Notes under the pieces: generated by a model | Told to the model about the DNA's origin: nothing | Database searches by the model: none | The model's input: the letters and a program-made list of their open reading frames with translations, nothing else | DNA from: Desulfopila sp. IMCC35008 | Lineage (GTDB): Bacteria > Desulfobacterota > Desulfobulbia > Desulfobulbales > Desulfocapsaceae | Assembly (NCBI RefSeq): GCF_010646885.2 | Contig: NZ_CP050700.1 | Location: 656,001 to 720,000, forward strand | Length of the DNA stretch: 64,000 nucleotides | Direction: 5' to 3' | Shown: one piece after another, positions 36,166-45,309 of the stretch | Numbering within the stretch: position 1 is the first letter of the stretch | Layout: each line of letters begins with the position of its first letter | Program-made: the position numbers and the translations under genes

Positions 36166-37677
36166 ATGAACAGGCAAGTACTTGCAGTTGATAACAACGA
36201 AGTATTTATCAAACTCCTGACTCACCTTATCAAAAAGAAAGGATGGAGTGTCAAGACAGCTGTCGATGGGTTGTCAGCCCTGGAACTGCTCGAGTCATAC
36301 CAGCCTGAGATCATTTTTATTGATCTGGTCATGCCCAATATTGATGGGGAAAATCTTTGCCGGATTTTACGGGGAAAGAGTGAATTCGCCAGGACAACAT
36401 TGGTTATCCTTTCTGCAGTAGCATTTGAAGAAGGGTTGGATTTCAGGGCGTTTGGGGCCAATGCCTGTATAGCTAAAGGGCCGATAACTGAGATTGAAGG
36501 GAATATTGACCTGGTTCTTGACTATGTAGCGCAAGGGCGGGTGGAGGAGTTACCTGAAACTGTACTCGGCTATCAGCACATCTATTGCAGCACTGTGGCC
36601 CAGGAACTTCTGGAGTCCAGGAAGAATTTTGCAGTAACGCTTGATACCATGGACAATGGGTTTCTGGAGTTGTCCGGCAATAGAAAAATTGTCACCTGTA
36701 ATAGTGCCGCTGCCGCCATTCTCAATGTTGCAAAAGAATCCCTGTTGGGGACGGATGTGGTGACCCATTTTCAAGGGGACGCCGAACAGTATATTCTCGA
36801 TTCGCTCAACAGTTTTGTGGCCGATAACAATGATGTTGAATATGAGGTACCAGGGGAGGTTGCCGGCAGGAGCATCGTTATACGATTTGCCGACATACAG
36901 CTGGAGGGCAGGAGTGGTGTTGCCATGTTCTTACGGGATATTTCAACGGAGAAAAAGGCACGCCGGGAACTGCATCGTCAGATGGAACACCTGGAGGCGA
37001 TGGTTGAAGAGCGAACCGCAAGATACAGAGAGGTGAACAGAGAGCTGGAAGAGAGGATAATTGAACGTAGAAAAATGACGGAGTCTCTGGAGTTTGTTGC
37101 CCGACAGTGGAGTAAGACGTTTGATACTATCCCTGATTTTGTCTCTGTGCATGATAAAAACATGCGCTTTGCAAGGGTCAATAAGGCTTTGAGCTCTTTT
37201 TTAAAGACCCCTCCGGAAGAGTTGGTGGGTAAATATTGCTACGAAGTTATGCATGGCAGCACAGCCCCCTGGCATAATTGCCCTCATGTTCGGGCAATAA
37301 ACGAAGGGCAGACAGTAACAGAGGAGGTCGACGACCCGGCAGTCGGGATCCCGCTTCTGGTTACCTGTGCCCCGTTTTTGCACGATGACGGTAGCCTGAT
37401 GGGTTCTGTCCATGTTGCCCGCAATATTTCCCGGCAGAAAGATGCAGAACGGGAGCGGGAAGAGCTTATCATGAAGCTGGAAAAAACCTTGTCCAAAGTG
37501 AAGCAACTCAGTGGCTTCTTGCCGATTTGTGCCTCCTGTAAAAAAATTCGGGATGATCAGGGCTATTGGAGCCAGGTGGAGGAGTATGTTTCAGCCCACT
37601 CCGAGGCGGTTTTTAGCCACGGTATATGCCCAGACTGTATTAAGATATTGTATCCTGAGTTGGATATAGATGAATAA
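36166..37677 (+). CDS. Response regulator with two PAS-like domains and a four-cysteine tail
   Basis: 503 aa, soluble. The receiver domain at 1-120 has phosphoacceptor D53 in FIDLVMPNID. A PAS-like domain (about 145-265) is followed by a long coiled coil (HRQMEHLEAMVEERTARYRE) and a second PAS domain (about 310-430) with a redox-prone CYEVMHGSTAPWHNCPH. The tail has C455, C458, C488 and C491 in the pattern LPICASCKKIRDDQGYW...FSHGICPDC. This tail recurs in signalling proteins of this bacterial group and probably binds zinc. There is no kinase or DNA-binding domain. It could signal by protein contact. Confidence 0.88.
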   Translation: MNRQVLAVDNNEVFIKLLTHLIKKKGWSVKTAVDGLSALELLESYQPEIIFIDLVMPNIDGENLCRILRGKSEFARTTLVILSAVAFEEGLDFRAFGANACIAKGPITEIEGNIDLVLDYVAQGRVEELPETVLGYQHIYCSTVAQELLESRKNFAVTLDTMDNGFLELSGNRKIVTCNSAAAAILNVAKESLLGTDVVTHFQGDAEQYILDSLNSFVADNNDVEYEVPGEVAGRSIVIRFADIQLEGRSGVAMFLRDISTEKKARRELHRQMEHLEAMVEERTARYREVNRELEERIIERRKMTESLEFVARQWSKTFDTIPDFVSVHDKNMRFARVNKALSSFLKTPPEELVGKYCYEVMHGSTAPWHNCPHVRAINEGQTVTEEVDDPAVGIPLLVTCAPFLHDDGSLMGSVHVARNISRQKDAEREREELIMKLEKTLSKVKQLSGFLPICASCKKIRDDQGYWSQVEEYVSAHSEAVFSHGICPDCIKILYPELDIDE

Positions 37678-37990
37678 TCCGATGGCCACAATGGAGTATC
37701 TGCAATTGATACTGCAAATTCATCATCAACATTGTACGTCATAGAATCGTTCTCTCGGTGTCTCCGCACACCTGGCCAGCAAATTCGTTATGCTCTCAAT
37801 GTAACTTTCGGGGTAGGGGAGACTCCGATATCGGCAATATGCCTCTTGTCGTAGCTCATGCTGTTCCTGATCTTGAAAATAAACTAAATCAGGAAGGTAG
37901 CTAAATAATCACGATTCTATTGTACCTCTTTGAGCAGGCCTACTATACTAAGAGGAATTACTCGTTAGCGTATTTGAAGGAGGCCGTCTC
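37678..37990. other. Intergenic region
   Basis: About 310 bp with no gene-like frame. GAAGGAGG lies seven bases before the ATG at 37991. Confidence 0.5.
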
Positions 37991-38494
37991 ATGTTTGGAA
38001 GAGTTGCTGTTGCCAGTGCTGTGCTCGTCATAACAATTTTTTCCATGTTGCCCATCTCGTTGCAAGCCACAGAAGCAGACGGGAGTGCAATAATTAAGCT
38101 CCAGGGAAGCATCAGTCAGGGAAACAAGAAACGGATAACGGTGGCTGAACTTGAAGATCTTGGTGTCATCACTGTAGAGATAAACGATCCTTTTGAGAAA
38201 AAGAAAAACAGTTTTACCGGGGTCATGATGGAAAAGTTCGTGACTCATTATGGAAATACTGGTGTGAAGAGTGTCTCTTTCTTCGCGATTGACGGCTACC
38301 AGATAACCTTTTCCCGGGCTAACTGGGCCTCTCACAAAATCATGGTCGCGACTCGTGTCAACGATAAATATATGGACTATGAAAACAAGGGGCCGTTACG
38401 AATTGTTTATCCGGAATATGATCCGGACAAACACGATTCCAAGGAGATCTTACCGAAGTGGATATGGATGATAACAACCGTAAAATTCAGGTAG
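37991..38494 (+). CDS. Exported molybdopterin-oxidoreductase-fold protein without catalytic cysteine
   Basis: 167 aa with a signal peptide (1-26, ending LQATEA). The remainder resembles the SUOX/YedY molybdopterin-binding fold in its short periplasmic form (SFFAIDGYQITFSRANW, then GPLRIVYPEYDP, then WIWMITTVKF). The mature protein has no cysteine at all, so the molybdenum ligand is absent and enzymatic activity is unlikely. It overlaps the following sensor-kinase gene by 37 bp, implying coupled translation. It may act as a periplasmic ligand-sensing partner of that kinase. Confidence 0.75.
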   Translation: MFGRVAVASAVLVITIFSMLPISLQATEADGSAIIKLQGSISQGNKKRITVAELEDLGVITVEINDPFEKKKNSFTGVMMEKFVTHYGNTGVKSVSFFAIDGYQITFSRANWASHKIMVATRVNDKYMDYENKGPLRIVYPEYDPDKHDSKEILPKWIWMITTVKFR

Positions 38495-40293
38495 ATCCTG
38501 TTACGAAAACGATCATCTTCCTTGTTTTCCTGGTCATTGTGGGGATTTCGGTCTCGTCTTATATATACACCTCTGCTCTTCTTCCCGAGCAGGAACACAT
38601 TTCCAACCAGTTCAATCGTCTCAGCGCGGAGATGCGCCACACCTTCAAAGTTGAGAGTCTCAACCATAAGGCGTTTGATTCGTATCTGACAGCTCTGTTG
38701 CGTAAAGATCCTGAGATGGTTGGCGAATCTATTGATTACTTGAGTGCTTCCCTGGGATTTATCAATGTTGAATATTTTGATAATGATTCCTTGGTTAATA
38801 TTGTTGCCCCTCTTGTGGTAGGGGCGAAAGAGAAGATTGGAGCATATGAACTTCAACCGGGCAATGCCGGCCTTGTTGAGGTTAGGGAGGTTTTTTCAAA
38901 TATTTTTAATGAAATCAGTTTAATAGAAAAAGATATCAATATCGGGGTGCAGGGGCTTTATACCTGGCAACAGCAGATCCGGGAAAAATGGCAGTATTTT
39001 TTCCTGCTTGTCACAGCAACAGCCCTGGTCGGTTTTCTTATCATTTCAATACTGGCATGGAAGCAGCGTGTACTGATTAAGAGGCTATGGCGAAACGACC
39101 AGAAATTACGGATTAAGATTGAGGAAAAAAAGCGCGCTGAAGCGGAAAAGGAAAACCTTGCTGAGCAACTGTACCATGCCCGGAAAATGGAATCGATCGG
39201 ACTCATGGCTGGTGGTGTGGCCCATGATCTCAATAATATCCTCTCGGGCATTGTCGGCTACCCGGAACTGTTATTGATGGATCTGCCGGAGGAGAGCCAT
39301 ATGAGGCAACCACTTGTGGCGATTCATGATTCTGGCAAGAGGGCCGCCCAGGTGGTTGAAGACTTGTTGACTGTTGCCCGTGGATCAATAAATATCAAGG
39401 AACATCATAATCTGGTGTCCATTATCAGGGAGTACTTTGCATCGCCCGAGTTTCAGAAACTCAAAAAGTTTCACCCCCTGGTATCTTTTGAGCATCGGTA
39501 CGATTGCCCGGAAGCCTGGGTACTCTGCTCTTCCGTCCATGTGAAAAAATGTGTAATGAATCTTGTACATAACGGTGCAGAAGCGGTTGAGGGCCGTGGT
39601 ACGGTAATAATTACCATTAAAAGTAATTGCCGGGGAGAGGGTGATACCGGTGCGTATGTGGTTCTTGATGTCCTTGATTCGGGACCTGGCATCGTAGAGC
39701 AGGATCTGGAGCACATCTTTGATCCATTCTACAGTAAAAAGGAAATGGGGCGGAGTGGTACAGGACTGGGCCTTACTGTTGTCTGGAACACCATGGAGGA
39801 CCACAAAGGTAAGGTGGAGGTTGATAATACAGATGCGGGGACACGATTTCGCCTGTTTTTTCCTATGATTTGCAAAGTAGAAAATATCAGGAGTGTTCCT
39901 GGCGCTCAATCAGATCTTACCGGTAACGGGGAGCATATTCTTGTGGTAGACGATGAGAAACAGCTGCGCGATTTGTCGGAGCGGATGCTGGGTGCGGTGG
40001 GCTATGAGGTGAAGACAGTGTCTTCCGGTGAGGAGGCTGTGGAGTACCTGCAACAGGCGTCCGCCGACCTGGTTGTCCTTGATATGTTGATGAAGCCGGG
40101 AATGGACGGTCTACAGACGTACCGGGAAATCGTTGGTATCCATCCGGGACAAAAAGCAATTATTACCAGTGGCTTCTCTGAGAGTGACGATGTGAAAGAA
40201 GTAATGAAACTTGGGGCTGCAAAGTTTATCAGGAAGCCATATACCATCAACCAGTTGAGTCAGGGTGTTAAGGATGTCCTGAGTGCTGATTGA
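38458..40293 (+). CDS. Hybrid sensor histidine kinase with receiver domain
   Basis: 611 aa. Two membrane helices (about 18-40 and 180-200) bracket a 140-residue periplasmic sensor. A linker leads to the H-box GLMAGGVAHDLNNIL (H256), then an N-box with LVHNGAEAV and G-boxes DSGPGI and GTGLGLTVV. A C-terminal receiver domain (about 490-608) carries LVVDDE and VLDMLMKPG. Start is GTG at 38458 or ATG at 38464. It overlaps the molybdopterin-fold gene, suggesting that this partner feeds its sensor. No output regulator is adjacent. Confidence 0.92.
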   Translation: MDMDDNNRKIQVDPVTKTIIFLVFLVIVGISVSSYIYTSALLPEQEHISNQFNRLSAEMRHTFKVESLNHKAFDSYLTALLRKDPEMVGESIDYLSASLGFINVEYFDNDSLVNIVAPLVVGAKEKIGAYELQPGNAGLVEVREVFSNIFNEISLIEKDINIGVQGLYTWQQQIREKWQYFFLLVTATALVGFLIISILAWKQRVLIKRLWRNDQKLRIKIEEKKRAEAEKENLAEQLYHARKMESIGLMAGGVAHDLNNILSGIVGYPELLLMDLPEESHMRQPLVAIHDSGKRAAQVVEDLLTVARGSINIKEHHNLVSIIREYFASPEFQKLKKFHPLVSFEHRYDCPEAWVLCSSVHVKKCVMNLVHNGAEAVEGRGTVIITIKSNCRGEGDTGAYVVLDVLDSGPGIVEQDLEHIFDPFYSKKEMGRSGTGLGLTVVWNTMEDHKGKVEVDNTDAGTRFRLFFPMICKVENIRSVPGAQSDLTGNGEHILVVDDEKQLRDLSERMLGAVGYEVKTVSSGEEAVEYLQQASADLVVLDMLMKPGMDGLQTYREIVGIHPGQKAIITSGFSESDDVKEVMKLGAAKFIRKPYTINQLSQGVKDVLSAD

Positions 40294-40300
40294 TTTATAG

Positions 40301-40385
40301 GGCGCCTTGAAAAATTTCTATTTTTCATCGCATCTCGAATTTGTACGATTTCTCTGGTTATTCAAGGAGCCTTTTAGTTTTATAA
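40301..40385. terminator. Long hairpin between the kinase and thiE genes
   Basis: GGCGCCTTGAA (40301-40311) and TTCAAGGAGCC (40361-40371) pair at 10 of 11 positions across a 49-base loop. TTTTAGTTTT follows on the plus strand. It sits between convergent genes and could terminate the kinase transcript. Its layout also resembles a dispersed palindromic repeat. Confidence 0.5.
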
Positions 40386-40415
40386 GAGAAATCTACTGAA
40401 ATTCTTTTCCGCCAT

Positions 40416-41048
40416 TTATGAAAAAAAGGTGTGCAGCCTTTTTACGGTCTGAACGATATCATCACTTCCCACAATCTCGGTGACCAGGCAGACGGTGCGG
40501 GCGCCGCGACCGATAACATCCTTGATGTTGTGTTCCTTGATTCCGCCGATGGCCACAAAGGGCAGAGTGCTATGGCTCGCAACATGTTCAAGGTATTTCA
40601 GGCCGACGGCATCGCACACATCCTCCTTGGTCTGGGTGGTGAAGAGGGGGCCGACCCCGATGTAATCAGCACCGTCAAGCTCAGCCTGTGTTGCCTGTTC
40701 CGGTGAATGGGTGGAGAGACCTATGATTTTATCAGAGCCCAGCAGGCTGCGGACAGCAGCGACTGGCAGATCCTCCTGCCCGACATGGACACCGTCAGCG
40801 TCGACCAGTATGGCTATATCGACAAAATCATTTACGATAAAAATCACTCCATGTTCCCGGGTGAGTTTTCTCATCTGTCGACATTCTTCCAGGATGTCCC
40901 GATAGTCTTTCAGGTGCCGTTTCTCGCGGTACTGGATTACTTTGATACCACCCTTGATCATTGCTTTGGCGACCTCGATATTTGATCTGCCGCATGAGAA
41001 TTTCTCTGCTGTAATTCCGTAAATTCCTGTTGGAAGTGTATTATTCAT
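40416..41048 (-). CDS. thiE: Thiamine-phosphate synthase
   Basis: Joins HMP-PP with thiazole phosphate to make thiamine phosphate. 210 aa, TIM barrel. The family pattern includes KVIQYREKR near residue 37, a DADGVHVGQEDLP motif and YIGVGPLFTTQTKED with the phosphate-binding loop. It is the last gene of thiSGHFE and overlaps thiF by 8 bp. It is presumably controlled by the upstream TPP riboswitch. Confidence 0.92.
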   Translation of the reverse strand: MNNTLPTGIYGITAEKFSCGRSNIEVAKAMIKGGIKVIQYREKRHLKDYRDILEECRQMRKLTREHGVIFIVNDFVDIAILVDADGVHVGQEDLPVAAVRSLLGSDKIIGLSTHSPEQATQAELDGADYIGVGPLFTTQTKEDVCDAVGLKYLEHVASHSTLPFVAIGGIKEHNIKDVIGRGARTVCLVTEIVGSDDIVQTVKRLHTFFS

Positions 41049-41571
41049 GGCTGTGATGAGTAAGTAATAGTTCGGTCATGCGGGCTGCGACCGCAATAAC
41101 CTTGTGAGCATACAGTTGGTGTTGACTGCAGTCGGTGACGAAATCACCGACAATGTGGGATGTACCAAGGTGTCGCGTCGCAATTGGGACTATTTCACTG
41201 CCACCAATACCGCAGGCTGAGACAATAAACTTGCTGGTACCGAACTGTTCGAGCACCATTTTCTTATCTTCGCTTTTATCCAGTCCTTCAACAATTGTGT
41301 CGCAGTTGTGAAAAAGCTGTTCACAGTTGTCTATTGTGAGACGGAGATCATGACTTTGAATCTGAAGGTCAGGGACTATTCTTTGCAGGTTAACGGTCAG
41401 CATGTCGACTTTTTTTAGTCCGATCTGGTCGGCAAAATAGAACTGACGATTGAGATTGGATAATTCAACCCTGTCATAGTCTACAATAGTCAACTCCCTG
41501 ATACCGCTCCGGACGAGGTTAACAGCAACATTGGAGCCTATCCCTCCCACCCCCGCTATGCCGATTTTCAT
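41041..41571 (-). CDS. thiF: Sulfur carrier adenylyltransferase ThiF
   Basis: Adenylates the C-terminal glycine of ThiS. 176 aa, shorter than the ~250-aa E. coli ThiF but typical of the compact clostridial/deltaproteobacterial form. Visible features are the nucleotide-binding GVGGIGSNVAVNLVRSG loop, DYDRVELSNLNRQFYF and an SACGIGGSE segment. The C-terminal CxxC zinc pairs are not present. It is coupled to thiH (ATGA) and thiE by overlaps. Confidence 0.9.
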   Translation of the reverse strand: MKIGIAGVGGIGSNVAVNLVRSGIRELTIVDYDRVELSNLNRQFYFADQIGLKKVDMLTVNLQRIVPDLQIQSHDLRLTIDNCEQLFHNCDTIVEGLDKSEDKKMVLEQFGTSKFIVSACGIGGSEIVPIATRHLGTSHIVGDFVTDCSQHQLYAHKVIAVAARMTELLLTHHSHE

Positions 41572-42677
41572 ATAGATCTGTCCCAGTCTTTGTACACCGG
41601 CTGATATCCTCCGGCAGTTATGGCTTGCGCCATTTCAGCTACATCCCGCTCATCGGTAATTTCGAATTGAGGGGTATCGTCCCTGCCGGCAAGCGAATAT
41701 CCACCTACACTGGTGGAAACTCCTGCCGAAAAACGGGTTGCCCCGATCTGCATCAGATTGTCACGCATGTAAGCGTTTTCGCGTGTGGATATGGTGATTC
41801 CTGCACGTGGCTGAAAAAGGCGCAGGGCAAGAAGGAACTGGACAAACGTTTTATCATCGACCGGGTAATCAGGCCGGTAATCACACTCCGCCTCATTGAA
41901 GCGTGGCAGTGACACGGATATCTCGGTATCAAGGAAGGTGTCGTCCAGGTAGGCTGCATGCAGTCCGGTTAGGAAAAATTCGCTGCGAGGCTCTCCCAGG
42001 CCGAGAAGGGTGCCAATGTTAACCATACGAAACCCGGCCCGGGCACCGCGTTCGGGACCATCGAGACGGAAGCGGTAGTCCCGTTTTCGTCCTGCTAGAT
42101 GCACTTTTTTGTAGACTACAGGATCATACACTTCCTGAAAAAGAGTCAATCCATCAACCCCTGCCTGTTCCAGTTGTTGGTATTCCTCCTCTTCCATGGG
42201 GAATATTTCTATAGAGACAGAGGCAAAGTATTTTTTGAGGCAGGTTACGGCTTCAACCAGGTAGGAGACCGGGGTGACCTGCGGAGCCTCCCCGGTCAGC
42301 AATAGTACGTGTTGTATGCCGGAGGCGGCGATTGTTTCTGCCTCTCGTGCAATTTCATCTACAGCGAGTTTTCGGCGATTGATACCGTTCTGGCAGTTGA
42401 AACCACAGTAAACACAATGGTTGGAACAGTGGTTGGAGATATAGAGCGGGGAGAAAAGCTGAATCGTCCTGCCAAAATATTGTATCGTCAGTTGCCTGGC
42501 TTTTTCGGCCATCGGTTCGAGATGGTTTGATGCTCGGGGACTTAAAAGCGCCAGAAAATCCAGCGGAGTGAGCGCGGATTTGTTGATAATACTTTGTATA
42601 TCCGCATTACTGACACCGTCGAAAAAGCGCCGGTAGGAAAAGTCCCGGTACTGTTCCAGTACCTTGCTAAATGACAT
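41568..42677 (-). CDS. thiH: 2-iminoacetate synthase (tyrosine lyase)
   Basis: Radical SAM enzyme that makes dehydroglycine from tyrosine for the thiazole ring; oxygen-sensitive. 369 aa with the cluster motif CSNHCVYC (C84, C88, C91), the C-terminal YSLAGRDDTPQFEITD region and a radical-SAM barrel. Using ThiH rather than ThiO fits an anaerobic lifestyle. It is coupled to thiF by an ATGA overlap. Confidence 0.94.
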   Translation of the reverse strand: MSFSKVLEQYRDFSYRRFFDGVSNADIQSIINKSALTPLDFLALLSPRASNHLEPMAEKARQLTIQYFGRTIQLFSPLYISNHCSNHCVYCGFNCQNGINRRKLAVDEIAREAETIAASGIQHVLLLTGEAPQVTPVSYLVEAVTCLKKYFASVSIEIFPMEEEEYQQLEQAGVDGLTLFQEVYDPVVYKKVHLAGRKRDYRFRLDGPERGARAGFRMVNIGTLLGLGEPRSEFFLTGLHAAYLDDTFLDTEISVSLPRFNEAECDYRPDYPVDDKTFVQFLLALRLFQPRAGITISTRENAYMRDNLMQIGATRFSAGVSTSVGGYSLAGRDDTPQFEITDERDVAEMAQAITAGGYQPVYKDWDRSI

Positions 42678-42712
42678 GTAGTTCTCCTTGTCGGTCGATT
42701 AATGAGGAGTGC

Positions 42713-43483
42713 TTAATTAAGAAATCCGGTAAGAGGTGATGAGGCCCTGGCATGTTTGCTGCGGATATCTGCCTCTGCAAGAAATGCTGCTCTGCCCGCC
42801 CGGACAGCGAGATCAAAGGCCTGACCCATAGCTACCGGATCACCGGCGGTGGCGATGGCCGTGTTCACCAGAACGGCGTCGGCACCCATCTCCATGGCGG
42901 CCGCTGCATGTGACGGCAGGCCAATACCCGCGTCAACAATCACCGGTACCGTGCAGTTTTCAATGAGCATGGCGATAAGCGGTTTTGTTTCCAGGCCACG
43001 GTTGGTGCCGATGGGCGCCCCTAAAGGCATGACGGCTGCAGCACCGGCGGATTCCAGCCGTTTGGCAAGGGGGAGATCCGGTAATACATAGGGCAGAACA
43101 GTAAACCCTTCTGCCGCAAGCGTCTCGGTAGCGGCAAGTGTCTCGTAATTGTCGGGCATCAGGTACTTGGCATCGGTAATGACCTCGATCTTGATAAAAT
43201 CGCCGCATCCTGCTTCCCGGGCAATCCGGGCGATGCGGATAGCCTGCTCAGCAGTCCTGGCCCCGGAAGTGTTGGGTAAGAGGGTTACCTCTTCCGGGAT
43301 ATAATCAAGAATGTTCTCTGTTTTTGATTGTATATCGATCCGGCGAAGAGCCACAGTAATCATCTGGGACCCACTGGCTTGGAGCATTTCCGGGATCTGG
43401 CTGTTGGCCGAAAATTTACCGGTTCCGGTCAATAGCCGATTAGAGAAGGTCTTGTTGCCAAGTTGTAATCCGTTGTCTTTCAT
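42713..43483 (-). CDS. thiG: Thiazole synthase
   Basis: Forms the thiazole phosphate ring from DXP, dehydroglycine and ThiS-thiocarboxylate. 256 aa. Motifs are [16 protein letters not shown], the Schiff-base lysine region FIKIEVI and the phosphate loop [25 protein letters not shown]. It lies 2 bp after thiS and 35 bp before thiH. Part of the riboswitch-controlled thi operon. Confidence 0.95.
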   Translation of the reverse strand: MKDNGLQLGNKTFSNRLLTGTGKFSANSQIPEMLQASGSQMITVALRRIDIQSKTENILDYIPEEVTLLPNTSGARTAEQAIRIARIAREAGCGDFIKIEVITDAKYLMPDNYETLAATETLAAEGFTVLPYVLPDLPLAKRLESAGAAAVMPLGAPIGTNRGLETKPLIAMLIENCTVPVIVDAGIGLPSHAAAAMEMGADAVLVNTAIATAGDPVAMGQAFDLAVRAGRAAFLAEADIRSKHARASSPLTGFLN

Positions 43484-43485
43484 TT

Positions 43486-43683
43486 TCAGCCTCCGCCGAC
43501 AAAATTAAGCAGTTCCAGCCGGTCGTCTTCTGCCAGCGTGGTGGCTGCCCATTGATCCTGTCGGATAATTTTCTTGTTGCATTCAATCACCAGTGATTGA
43601 GGAGATACGCCAAGCTCAATGATAAGCTCGGCAAGGTTGTGTGCATCTACATTTTCTGCCTTGCCGTTGATCTGTATCTGCAT
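43486..43683 (-). CDS. thiS: Sulfur carrier protein ThiS
   Basis: Ubiquitin-like sulfur carrier of 65 aa. It ends with the di-glycine needed for thiocarboxylation; the tail reads VGGG. First gene of thiSGHFE, directly downstream of the TPP riboswitch and its terminator. The fold is recognisable from [12 protein letters not shown] and the final [10 protein letters not shown]. Confidence 0.92.
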   Translation of the reverse strand: MQIQINGKAENVDAHNLAELIIELGVSPQSLVIECNKKIIRQDQWAATTLAEDDRLELLNFVGGG

Positions 43684-43741
43684 GGTATTATGGCCCCTTT
43701 TGTGAATGATCTGCCTGGTGGCAACAGTAGCGTGATGGCAT

Positions 43742-43775
43742 AAAAAAAGCCGCTTTCCCTGATCAGGAAAGCGGC
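43742..43775 (-). terminator. Rho-independent terminator of the TPP riboswitch
   Basis: On the minus strand GCCGCTTTCC pairs perfectly with GGAAAGCGGC over a seven-base loop and is followed by seven T residues. It lies between the TPP aptamer and thiS, the position for ligand-controlled transcription termination. Confidence 0.9.
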
Positions 43776-43814
43776 TGGATGAGTAAAGTCCGACTGAGTC
43801 GCGCTTTAAGGAAA

Positions 43815-43905
43815 ATCCCGCTTCCCTTCGCCGGAATTATCCGGATCAGGTTCTAAGGGTTGGAAATTCTTCCTCTCAGCAGAGATGCACCCCTAGCGTT
43901 GCCCT
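43815..43905 (-). promoter_or_regulatory. TPP (THI-box) riboswitch
   Basis: Read on the minus strand, the conserved aptamer parts appear in order: GGGGTGC, CTGCTGAGAGG, ACCCTTAGAACCTGATC, GGATAATTCCGGCGAAGGGA. These match the P2-P4 junctions of the thiamine pyrophosphate aptamer. It precedes thiS and is followed by an intrinsic terminator, so TPP binding should stop transcription of thiSGHFE. Confidence 0.95.
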
Positions 43906-43925
43906 ATCAATAAAAGGGCAGGCGT

Positions 43926-44247
43926 GCTTTGTCAATGGTGAAATTGTGGTTGTCTGTTGCAGGATGGTAGTCCGGTCCGAGCTTTGGCAGGCTCATTCCT
44001 ATTCATTTTCTACAAAATGAATAAAAAAAATAGAGTCCTGAAATCCGGGGAATATCGGTTTGGTGGAGTGCTCCTTAAACATAACTCTATAACTCGTTGT
44101 TGTTTTCTGTTTGTCTTACCTGTTAAAGTGGATAAAATTAAGAGAGCGTGTAGAAACAATGAGTTGTTTGGTTTTAAGTCGGAAATGTATGTATCCTGAT
44201 CTGTATTTCGATTGGATGCCAAGCACATTAAGGGTGGAGGAAAGAAT
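43926..44247 (+). other. Leader region of the flagellin gene with a palindrome
   Basis: About 320 bp divergent from the thi operon. ATTCATTTT at 44001-44009 pairs with AAAATGAAT at 44014-44022 over four bases and is followed by eight A residues, so it is not a plus-strand terminator. I see no clear sigma-28 or sigma-54 promoter. GGAGGAAAG lies three to four bases before the flagellin ATG. Confidence 0.45.
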
Positions 44248-45060
44248 ATGGTGGACACAGTAAATAGTGGCGGAGCTAGTTCAACGTACCTGAATCGTGC
44301 CCAAAGCGGTGTCAAAAAGGCTATGAACAGGCTAAGCACAGGTCTGAAAATCAACAGTGCCAAAGACGATGCCGCAGGACTCGCCATATCCGACAGGATG
44401 AATGTGCAGATCAGGGGCTTGAACCAGGCCATACGAAACGCCAATGACGGGATTTCTTTGACCCAGGTGGCTGATGGGGCCTTATCAGAATCGTCAGACA
44501 TCCTGCAGCGGATGCGGGAATTGTCACTTCAGGCCAGCAATGGTATTTACAATTCGAGTGATCGTGCCTCAATGAATAAGGAGTTTAGTCAGCTTCAAAC
44601 TGAGCTTGGCCGGATTTCTGAGAATACAACCTTTAATGGCAAACAGGTCCTGAATGGAGATTTAAGTGGCGGCGCCTCTTTCCAGGTCGGGGCCAATGAG
44701 GGAGAAACAATCGAGGTCGCACTGGAAGGATCTTCACCACAGGATCTCGGCGTGGAAGAGTTGAACATAAGGTCTGTAGATGGAGCCCAGAATGCCCTGG
44801 CTGCAATAGATGACGCTCTTGCTACTATCTCAGCCAGAAGGGGCGAACTGGGAGCAACCCAGAATCGTTTTGAATCGACTATAGCCAACCTTTCCAACAT
44901 CTCGGAAAACGTCTCAGCTTCACGTTCAAGAGTGGCCGATGCAGACTATGCTGCAGAGGTTTCAAATCTCTTGCGCAGCAGAATTCTGGAACAGGCCGGC
45001 ATTGCTATGCAGTCTCATGCGAAACAATCTGCTGAAACGGTTCTTGGTCTCCTAAAGTAG
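44248..45060 (+). CDS. fliC: Flagellin
   Basis: Filament protein of 270 aa, exported by the flagellar type III system (no signal peptide). The N-terminal D0/D1 helices include NRLSTGLKINSAKDDAAGLAISDRM, and the C-terminal D1/D0 helices end with SNLLRSRILEQAGIAMQSHAKQ. The variable centre is short. The N-terminus is unusual: it begins VDTVNSGGASS rather than the usual MALxINTN. ATG at 44248 after GGAGGAAAG is the start; the longer frame from 44212 has no support. No other flagellar gene is nearby. A strong terminator follows. Confidence 0.93.
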   Translation: MVDTVNSGGASSTYLNRAQSGVKKAMNRLSTGLKINSAKDDAAGLAISDRMNVQIRGLNQAIRNANDGISLTQVADGALSESSDILQRMRELSLQASNGIYNSSDRASMNKEFSQLQTELGRISENTTFNGKQVLNGDLSGGASFQVGANEGETIEVALEGSSPQDLGVEELNIRSVDGAQNALAAIDDALATISARRGELGATQNRFESTIANLSNISENVSASRSRVADADYAAEVSNLLRSRILEQAGIAMQSHAKQSAETVLGLLK

Positions 45061-45089
45061 CTGTTTTTCGGAAAAAAGGCTATGACTAT

Positions 45090-45125
45090 AGAGCGGTTAT
45101 GTCATTCGGCATAACCGCTCTTTTG
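45090..45125 (+). terminator. Terminator of the flagellin gene
   Basis: AGAGCGGTTATG (45090-45101) pairs perfectly with CATAACCGCTCT (45110-45121) over an eight-base loop and is followed by TTTTG. Confidence 0.85.
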
Positions 45126-45309
45126 TATGTGTCACGATGGTAAAGGGGATAGGTCCTGGCAACTCCATAACGCTTTACCCTGAATTTCTCGTGAACATTG
45201 TGTCGATTGGGCTTTACTTCGTATACTACATTGCATTGAGCATATTTGTGTTTCATCGAATCATACGCAATGTTCACCACAGGTGCCCTGGTCCAATGAG
45301 AAATCCAGG

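Noticed and set aside
43957-44501. Frames on both strands around the flagellin start
   Set aside because: The minus-strand 163-codon frame is antisense to flagellin; the plus-strand 80-codon frame lacks a ribosome-binding site.
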